From: Sphingomicrobium marinum
GTDB taxonomy: Bacteria; Pseudomonadota; Alphaproteobacteria; Sphingomonadales; Sphingomonadaceae
Direction: 5' to 3'
DNA: 64,000 bases
NCBI RefSeq assembly: GCF_026157105.1
Contig: NZ_JANPVQ010000001.1
Coordinates: 1,109,501 to 1,173,500 of the forward strand
Shown: in pieces, positions 55,690-61,698 of the stretch
Numbering within the stretch: the stretch's first letter is position 1
Layout of the letters: each line of letters begins with the position of its first letter
The notes under the pieces: generated by a model
The model's input: the letters and a program-made list of their open reading frames with translations, nothing else
Databases searched by the model: none
What the model was told of the DNA's origin: nothing
Translations under genes and position numbers: made by a program

Positions 55690-55770
55690 TTGAACCACTG
55701 GTCCCTAATTGTTGGTTCAATCTAACAGCGTGCATGAGGGGCTCGCCGCACCTGCGGTGAGCCCTTTTTT
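55690..55770 (+). ncRNA. Candidate small RNA 3' end (hairpin plus terminator)
   Basis: TTGAACCA (55690-55697) pairs with TGGTTCAA (55713-55720), followed 17 bases later by a GC-rich hairpin, GGGCTCGCCGCA with TGCGGTGAGCCC (55738-55763, one G·T), and six T. Two stacked hairpins ending in a T run with no ORF are typical of a small RNA. The 5' end and promoter are not identified. Confidence 0.4.
55738..55770 (+). terminator. Rho-independent terminator
   Basis: A 12-bp GC-rich stem with one G·T pair and a very short loop is followed by a run of T to 55770. It is the terminator of the candidate small RNA. Confidence 0.75.
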
Positions 55771-55903
55771 CTTTCGCTAATTCAGAGGTGAGGTTTTGAG
55801 ACCGCCCTTGCTCCTTTGACGTAGAGTTCGTCCACGTCGAGCCTCTTACGTGCAATTCTTCTAGTCTTCAGAAAGATCCTTGTACCGTGGGTCTACCTCC
55901 CCG

Positions 55904-55913
55904 CTCCGCTACC
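55904..55913 (+). other. Partial tRNA-Met 3'-end copy (possible attR)
   Basis: CTCCGCTACC repeats the last bases of tRNA-Met (53784-53793), with GGGTCTACCTCCC before it resembling the T-arm in degraded form. Tyrosine integrases that target tRNA genes leave such a copy at the distal end of the island. Confidence 0.4.
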
Positions 55914-56015
55914 CGATCGTAATCACATTCAAATTGCTCGCATCTCGATGTGGGAACATCCGAAATGGTTTAAAGATTTACTATATACTTTTGCGATCGG
56001 CGTAATCCGCGCTTC

Positions 56016-57449
56016 ATGGATTTATCCCGGTCCCCGGATGCACGATCTAGCGTGGAAGAAACTTCGCTTGGAGTGGCGGAGCTGGAAGCGCTCAACTTGA
56101 ATTCCCCGCCGGGGGTGCGTTGGATCAAGGAACGCTATTTTCCTCTTCGTGCGAAATTTGCGCTCGCCTGTACGCTCGCCTTTTCTTGGATGACTTTAAG
56201 CATATGGCTGTCGCTCCCTTGGTTACAGGAACTCGCGTCAGTCATCGGTTTTGTCCTCGCCGTTTTTGTAATCACCTTTATCGCGTACGTCCCGGGTTTC
56301 ATGAACGCCTTTTTGCTCTCGACGCTTCTGCTCGACCGACAGCCGCGACGAAAGGCTTTGAGTATTTATCCTGGCGTTAGCGTACTTGTGGCAGCGTACA
56401 ACGAAGAGGACGCTATCTGCGATACGCTCGAAAGCCTCGCGCGACAACGATATCCCGGCGAGGTCGAAATAATGGTTCTTAATGACGGGTCGAGTGATAA
56501 GACGGTCAAGCTCGCTCGCAGCAAGATCAGGAGCCTAGGATTCAAAAGTAACATCAAAGCGCGCGTTATTGACTTCAAAGTCAATCGCGGAAAATCAGCT
56601 GTACTAAATGATGGGCTAGACAAGTCCAAACACGATCTCGTTGCGACAATCGATGGCGACTCTTGGGTGAAGCATGACGGCTTGCGCAAGCTTGTCGAGC
56701 GCCTACTTTCGGACCCGCCGGAAACCGAAGCGGTCGCAGGCGCGGTCATGGTTCGAAACTCGCGCGACAATTTTCTATGCCGCGCCCAGGAGTGGGACTA
56801 CTTTCATGGCATCGCCTCGGTAAAGCGAATGCAGGGAATGTATCATGGCACTTTAGTCGCTCAAGGTGCCTTCTCCCTGTACAGCCGCAAGGCACTCGTG
56901 GAAGCGGGCGGCTGGCCCGAGTGCGTGGGCGAAGACATTGTTTTGTCTTGGGCGATCCTCGACCAAGGGTATAGGATAGGTTACGCGGACGACGCGCTTG
57001 CCTTCACAAATGTTCCAGACAACGTTCGGCAGTTTGCTCTCCAACGAAAACGTTGGTCGCGCGGGCTTATGGAAGCGTTCAGGTCTCATTGGCGGTTACT
57101 ATTCAGGCGGCGCATGTCGACGCTGTTTATCTGGTGGAATGTCTGCTTTCTACCGCTCGATCTCGTATACACGCTAGTTTTCATCCCAGGCCTCGTGCTC
57201 GCGTGTTTTGGTAAGTTCTATATCGCAGGTCCACTAACTATCGCGGTCTTGCCTCTGACGATACTCTGGAACGGAATTATTTTCCGCATTCAGTCCGAAG
57301 TCTATCGGCGCGAAGGGTTGATCGTGAGACGCAATCTGCGCGGATTTCTTTTCTACGCGCTCGCTTACAGCTTGTTGTTGCAGCCAGTTTGCGTCTGGGG
57401 ATACGCGGCCGAGCTGCTCGGCCTGAGGAAAAGATGGGATACGAAATGA
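56016..57449 (+). CDS. Family 2 processive glycosyltransferase (PgaC/BcsA-like)
   Basis: A 477-residue membrane glycosyltransferase. Two N-terminal membrane segments (about 48-95) precede the catalytic domain: VLVAAYNEEDAI, LNDGSSDKT, ATIDGDSW (DxD), VGEDIVLSWAI (the catalytic ED) and QRKRWSRG, the QxxRW motif of processive polymerases. Three or four C-terminal membrane segments follow. It probably polymerises and exports a beta-linked polysaccharide such as poly-N-acetylglucosamine. Codon use is clearly more AT-rich than in the core genes. ATGA couples it to the barrel gene downstream. Confidence 0.9.
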   Translation: MDLSRSPDARSSVEETSLGVAELEALNLNSPPGVRWIKERYFPLRAKFALACTLAFSWMTLSIWLSLPWLQELASVIGFVLAVFVITFIAYVPGFMNAFLLSTLLLDRQPRRKALSIYPGVSVLVAAYNEEDAICDTLESLARQRYPGEVEIMVLNDGSSDKTVKLARSKIRSLGFKSNIKARVIDFKVNRGKSAVLNDGLDKSKHDLVATIDGDSWVKHDGLRKLVERLLSDPPETEAVAGAVMVRNSRDNFLCRAQEWDYFHGIASVKRMQGMYHGTLVAQGAFSLYSRKALVEAGGWPECVGEDIVLSWAILDQGYRIGYADDALAFTNVPDNVRQFALQRKRWSRGLMEAFRSHWRLLFRRRMSTLFIWWNVCFLPLDLVYTLVFIPGLVLACFGKFYIAGPLTIAVLPLTILWNGIIFRIQSEVYRREGLIVRRNLRGFLFYALAYSLLLQPVCVWGYAAELLGLRKRWDTK

Positions 57450-58390
57450 TGCGTTTTCATTTTTATGATGTGCTGCTTTTCGTTGCGGCTTTTATCGCGT
57501 TTCCGGGAACGGCAATGGCACAAGAAGAAGTCGACCTGGCGAGGAGTACGGCTAGTCCAGCGGTTGGTGTCGAATTCTGGTTCAGCGAAGACTCGGACGG
57601 CACCTCTGTGAAAAAATTTGTTGGCAGAGCACTTTGGGACTTTGAAAACCGCGAGAAATATACTGGCATAGCGGTGGAGGAGGTCTGGTTTGGTCCTGCG
57701 ACAGGTGACGAGCGTCAGCATAGTCGTATCTATTTAGATCTTGCGGATCACATCGGTTCGGACTGGCGATGGCGCGCCCGCGTCGGCTCGGACGGCGAGA
57801 CCCTACTTGGTAACGCTGAGCTTCGCCGCACCGATTGGGCACAAAGTATCTTCATTGAACGCGAGATTGTTGAAACTGACCAAGGGCTGAAGCGCGGCAT
57901 CTATTACACGTTTATCGGTGCTAGTGCCGATCTTCCCGTTAATGATACTAGCCTGCTTGCCCTGACAGCAGGAGTTCAGGCGTTCACCGGAGAGAATGTA
58001 AGGCTGCATGTGAGAGGCCGGTACATCCATTCGTTGCGAGAAGAATGGGGTCTAAGTGCGCACCTTGATGCGCGCTATTACCACTCGACCCGACCCGGAG
58101 AGTTTGACTATTTCTCGCCGCAAAACTTCGTCCGATTAGTTCCGTTGCTGCAGATGCGCAGGCGAACCACCTCAGGTTGGATTTTTCTCGCTGCAGGCGG
58201 AGTAGGAGTGCAACAAAGTACGGATAGTGATTGGTCGCTAGCTCGGTATGGCCAGTTGCGGCTGGAGAGCCCCACTACTGCTCCAAGCCTTCATGCGTTT
58301 GCCGAGATACTTCACACCAATGACTCTATTTCAGGTGGAACCGATTACACTTACACAATGGGACGTGCTGGGCTGACCTACGCATTCTGA
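57446..58390 (+). CDS. Outer-membrane beta-barrel protein paired with the glycosyltransferase
   Basis: A 314-residue protein starting MMRFHFYDVLLFVAAFIAF with a signal peptide (to GTAMAQ). The rest alternates aromatic and polar residues (FVGRALWDFENREKY, RWRARVGSDGETLLG, LHVRGRYIHSLREEWG) and ends GRAGLTYAF with a terminal Phe, the outer-membrane insertion signal. It shares the ATGA overlap with the glycosyltransferase gene and probably forms the export pore for its polymer, like the barrel of PgaA. No TPR part and no deacetylase gene are present. Confidence 0.8.
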   Translation: MMRFHFYDVLLFVAAFIAFPGTAMAQEEVDLARSTASPAVGVEFWFSEDSDGTSVKKFVGRALWDFENREKYTGIAVEEVWFGPATGDERQHSRIYLDLADHIGSDWRWRARVGSDGETLLGNAELRRTDWAQSIFIEREIVETDQGLKRGIYYTFIGASADLPVNDTSLLALTAGVQAFTGENVRLHVRGRYIHSLREEWGLSAHLDARYYHSTRPGEFDYFSPQNFVRLVPLLQMRRRTTSGWIFLAAGGVGVQQSTDSDWSLARYGQLRLESPTTAPSLHAFAEILHTNDSISGGTDYTYTMGRAGLTYAF

Positions 58391-59062
58391 TTATAATGAC
58401 TGCCCGCTGGTCTAGGGTTAGCTGTTGGAGGAAAAATGCAGACGTGAGGCGCGATTTGAGCCAAGAGTACGGATTATTGAATGGCATGAGCCTCGAAAGC
58501 TAGCGTTCCATCCCTTTGCGAGATGACTATTTGCGGCTTCTAGGTGCTAACATGCCACATAAGCTAGCCGGCGCAACCTCATGTAAAACCATAATTGTTT
58601 TAATCCTGCCTGCCCAGTCGAGTTTTGCTTCTACCCAACTTTCACCCGGAATGCCCGGAAAGTGCGCTGGATCGAATTTTGTGATCCCTCCGGACGTGTC
58701 GAAAAGGATCTGCTTGCCATCGGTGAAGCATGCGTATGTCGCAACGCCTTCTCGCTTCAAAGGCAGCCATTTTGTTGATTTGCGCCAGTTCTCCGCCATC
58801 GATCGTCTCTCCAAAAGCGCGGAGCGTAGAGTCCGGTGTTACGAAACACATACGGCACTACGATTAGGAAGCCCTCTCTTGCTTAGAATAACTAGCAGGT
58901 TAACTCAACTCCAACAGAGTCATGGGTCATGCCTTGGGAGAGGTGAGCAGCCTTTGAACAATAAAAATGTCCGGAGTTTTAATAGGTTGTTGCTGTATCG
59001 GTTCTCAATCACCCAGACCCGGTTTTACTAAATGTTTACCGGCTTTGTTCAAAAGGTCCATT
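58391..59062. other. Low-GC intergenic region before the DUF11 cluster
   Basis: 672 bases without a secure gene. A minus-strand frame at 58527-58814 is protein-like and listed separately. The last ~90 bases, AT-rich with AAGG six bases before the next ATG, should hold the DUF11 cluster promoter. Confidence 0.4.
58527..58814 (-). CDS. Possible small hypothetical protein (95 aa)
   Basis: The frame reads MERRSMAENWRKSTKWLPLK, then GVATYACFTDGKQILFDTSG and SWVEAKLDWAGRIKTIMVL. The mix of hydrophobic and charged residues looks like a folded protein, whereas the overlapping plus-strand frame does not. The start could be the second Met. No ribosome-binding site stands out and no family is recognised, so it may be a fragment. 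Confidence 0.35.
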   Translation of the reverse strand: MERRSMAENWRKSTKWLPLKREGVATYACFTDGKQILFDTSGGITKFDPAHFPGIPGESWVEAKLDWAGRIKTIMVLHEVAPASLCGMLAPRSRK

Positions 59063-60034
59063 ATGGACCAGACGTTAAACAAAGCTGTGATTTTGTCAGC
59101 AATCGCTGCCTGTGCAATCGCGTCACCCGCCAGAGCGGATGGCGTGCGTGCAGGCACATTGATCGAAAACACCGCCAGCGCGAGCTACAACAGCGGCGGC
59201 ACGACGGCCTCGGTCGATTCAAACACCGTGCAGCTGACCGTGGACGAGCTCCTCGACGTTGCCGTCACTTCGCTCAATACCGCACCGTCGGATGGTGGGT
59301 CAGATCCGGTCGTCCTCAATTTTAGCGTGACGAACACGGGAAACGGCGAGGAAGCATTCACGCTTTCTGCTGACCCATCGGTGCCTGGCAATGATTATGA
59401 TACGACTGTCGACCGCATCGCGGTCGATAGCAATGGCAATGGCGTTTATGACGATGGCCTCGATGCCATTATTACGCCGAGCGGCGCCACGCCGCTGATC
59501 CAGCCGGACGACAGCCTCACGGTCTTCGTGATTGTGAACAACCCGGCTGGAGTGAACGATGGCGATACCAGCCAAGTTAGCCTGATTGCCGAAGCCGAGA
59601 CCGGCAGCGGCACACCGGGCACCGTTTTTGCTGGGCAGGGCGAGGGTGGCGGCGATGCCGTTGTCGGTTCCAGCACCGCACAGGACAACGACGCTGGCAC
59701 CATTATCGTCGGGCTGGCTGATGTCAGCCTCACCAAATCGGTTGTCGTGGTCGACCCGTTCGGCGGCACCGAAGCTGTGCCGGGCGCGGTGCTGACCTAT
59801 TCCATTGTTGCCAACGTCAACGGAAGCGGGACCGCCGAAGGGCTGCGCATTACCGATGTGATTCCTGGCGGCACCAGCTACCAGAATAATAGCCTAAAAC
59901 TAGATGGCGCGCTGCTCTCCGATGCCGCCGATGCCGACGCCGGGCAGGCTTCGTCTGCCGGGATCGACGTGCTGTTGGGCGATGTCACCGGCGGTAATTC
60001 CAAGACGATCACCTTTAGCGTCATCATCAACTAG
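59063..60034 (+). CDS. Secreted DUF11/Ig-like repeat protein (first of cluster)
   Basis: A 323-residue protein from the ATG at 59063 (MDQTLNKAVILSAIAACAIA); AAGG six bases upstream supports it. A signal peptide (to SPARA) is followed by the segment GTLIENTASASYNSGG, where DUF11 proteins keep N-T-A-S, then Ig-like strands with an Asp-rich loop (DSNGNGVYDDG, calcium-binding-like) and a C-terminal DUF11 unit (PGAVLTYSIVANVNGSG, ITDVIPGGTSY, LGDVTGGNSKTITF). It is secreted but has no barrel or membrane anchor. It resembles the third gene of the cluster. Confidence 0.85.
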   Translation: MDQTLNKAVILSAIAACAIASPARADGVRAGTLIENTASASYNSGGTTASVDSNTVQLTVDELLDVAVTSLNTAPSDGGSDPVVLNFSVTNTGNGEEAFTLSADPSVPGNDYDTTVDRIAVDSNGNGVYDDGLDAIITPSGATPLIQPDDSLTVFVIVNNPAGVNDGDTSQVSLIAEAETGSGTPGTVFAGQGEGGGDAVVGSSTAQDNDAGTIIVGLADVSLTKSVVVVDPFGGTEAVPGAVLTYSIVANVNGSGTAEGLRITDVIPGGTSYQNNSLKLDGALLSDAADADAGQASSAGIDVLLGDVTGGNSKTITFSVIIN

Positions 60035-60044
60035 GAGCCTGTAA

Positions 60045-60518
60045 ATGCTCGGAAAACCCACCATTTTGATCGCCGTCGCCTCGCTTTTTGCGGCGACCCC
60101 CGCCTTTGCGCAATCCCCCGCTATCCAGTTGGATAGCGACGTGGAACTCGCGCAGGAAATCCTGACTAAGGAGGGCGCACAGACCCAGTTCGTTGAGCCG
60201 GCCAAGGTCGTGCCAGGTGACAAGCTGCGTTTCACTATCTCCTACCGCAATGTCGGTAGCGATCTGGTTGAAGATTTCGTCGTCACCAACCCTATGCCGT
60301 CTGCCGTCATGCTCGCTGCCGAAGGCGCTGCCGAACATGAAGTGTCGGTCGATGGCGGTGATAGCTGGGGTGCACTTGCTGACATGATGGTCACAGACGC
60401 CGTTTCGGGCAAGCCACGCGCGGCGATTTCCGCCGATGTGACCCATGTTCGCTGGTTGCTCGCCAAGGTTCAGCCCGGAGAGGTCGGTCAGCTCCAATAT
60501 TACGCAATCGTCCGCTGA
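60045..60518 (+). CDS. Small secreted DUF11-like protein
   Basis: A 157-residue protein, MLGKPTILIAVASLFAATPA, with a signal peptide (to PAFAQ) and a single Ig-like DUF11 unit: VVPGDKLRFTISYRNVGSD, VVTNPMPSAVML, and a C-terminal HVRWLLAKVQPGEVGQL. The first half contains QTQFVEPAKV. It lies 10 bases after the first DUF11 gene, so they share a transcript. Likely periplasmic or surface-associated. Confidence 0.82.
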   Translation: MLGKPTILIAVASLFAATPAFAQSPAIQLDSDVELAQEILTKEGAQTQFVEPAKVVPGDKLRFTISYRNVGSDLVEDFVVTNPMPSAVMLAAEGAAEHEVSVDGGDSWGALADMMVTDAVSGKPRAAISADVTHVRWLLAKVQPGEVGQLQYYAIVR

Positions 60519-60593
60519 GAGGCGATTGGACCGCCCAAGGTTCGCGGGCGGGCTCGGTAAAGCGCGGACCAGGAATTTGTGAGGACTAAGATA

Positions 60594-61643
60594 ATGAAAA
60601 CAACCAGCAAATTGCTGGGCGGAGTTAGTGCCATCGCACTTACTTTGGTCAGTGCGAGTCCGGCCATGGCGGATGGCACGCCAGCCGGCTCGACGATTCA
60701 AAATACGGCTTCAGTTGATTACAGGGTCAACAATGTAAGCCAAACAGCCGCCACAGGCTCCGACAGCTTTATTGTGGACCGAAAGATCAACTTGACGGTC
60801 GAAGAGGTCGGCAACGCCACTACTTCGGTGGGGCCTGGGCAGACCGAACAGGCAACGACGTTTCGTATCACCAATCTGTCAAATGCTGCGCTCGACTTCG
60901 ACTTGCTTGCTACTCAAGCGAACAATGGTGCGACGACCGCGCATGGCGGTACCGACAGCTTCAACGTCACCAATGTGCGCTACTTCTTGGATAATGGAGA
61001 CAATGTCTATGGCGCTGGCGATACAGAGATCTTCTATCTCGACGAAATCGCCGCTGACGACGATTCGGTCGTCCACGTAGTTGCTGACATTCCGCTTGGC
61101 CTGACTTCCGGCGACGTTGCCGGCGTGACGCTGACGGCGACTGCGGCCGAAGCCGGGACCGCCAACGCGCTTGGCGCAACTGTGACTGAAACAGCGGGTG
61201 CCAATACCGCAAACATGGATACCGTCTTCGTGTCGGCCGTAAGCAATGGCGGTGTCGCCAGCGCTTCGGACAATGATGACTATACCGTCCAGGCCGCGGG
61301 CATTAGCGTCGACAAGACCAGTCGTCTTATCAGCGACCCGGTCAATGGCGCCAGCGATCCCAAGTTCATCCCAGGCGCGATCGTCGAATATTGCATCGCT
61401 GTTTCCAACAGCACCGGCAGCGCGACCGCAACCGATATTGCCGTCTCGGATACGATCCCGACGACCGTCTCCTATGACGCGACGTTTGGCATCCGGCTGA
61501 ACGGCACGGTCGATGGTTCCGGCGCCTGCTTGGCGGATGGCACCTCGGGCGGCAGCTTCAGCGGCGGGACGGTGTCGGGTTCGCTTCAGGATCTGGCGGG
61601 TGGCGACACGCGCACCCTGCTGTTCCGGGCGACCATCAACTGA
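60594..61643 (+). CDS. Secreted DUF11/Ig-like repeat protein (paralogue of the first)
   Basis: A 349-residue protein from the ATG at 60594 (MKTTSKLLGGVSAIALTLVS). Signal peptide to SPAMA, then DGTPAGSTIQNTASVDY, which aligns with the same region of the gene at 59063. A C-terminal DUF11 unit follows (PGAIVEYCIAVSNSTGS, VSDTIPTTVSYD, LAGGDTRTLLFRATIN). An Asp-rich loop (DNGDNVYGAGDTE) again resembles a calcium site. The paralogues differ in overall sequence, so the duplication is old. Confidence 0.85.
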   Translation: MKTTSKLLGGVSAIALTLVSASPAMADGTPAGSTIQNTASVDYRVNNVSQTAATGSDSFIVDRKINLTVEEVGNATTSVGPGQTEQATTFRITNLSNAALDFDLLATQANNGATTAHGGTDSFNVTNVRYFLDNGDNVYGAGDTEIFYLDEIAADDDSVVHVVADIPLGLTSGDVAGVTLTATAAEAGTANALGATVTETAGANTANMDTVFVSAVSNGGVASASDNDDYTVQAAGISVDKTSRLISDPVNGASDPKFIPGAIVEYCIAVSNSTGSATATDIAVSDTIPTTVSYDATFGIRLNGTVDGSGACLADGTSGGSFSGGTVSGSLQDLAGGDTRTLLFRATIN

Positions 61644-61698
61644 TGAGGGAAAGCGGCGGAACGGCTCGTCCGCCCGCCGCGCCACATCGAGTCCTCGC

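Larger units (their letters stand above)
53784..55913. mobile_element. Remnant of an element integrated at tRNA-Met
   Basis: The 3' end of tRNA-Met (CTCCGCTACC, 53784-53793) recurs at 55904-55913 in a similar context (CCTCCCCG before it). Between them the DNA is lower in GC, carries no intact gene that I can name, and contains fragments of a type I methyltransferase and a tyrosine recombinase plus decayed minus-strand frames. The exact right boundary is uncertain because the shared sequence is only 10 bases. Confidence 0.5.
55215..56015. other. Low-GC non-coding stretch after the integrase fragment
   Basis: No convincing gene is seen on either strand. It holds one copy of the 13-bp repeat (55520), two terminator-like hairpins (55419 and 55738), a second hairpin at 55690-55720 that could belong to a small RNA, and the partial tRNA end at 55904. 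The promoter for the glycosyltransferase gene must lie near its right end. Confidence 0.5.

Noticed and set aside
58516-59031. Plus-strand frame of 171 codons before the DUF11 cluster
   Set aside because: Ser/Arg/Leu-rich reading without motif; the minus-strand frame at 58527-58814 looks more like protein.
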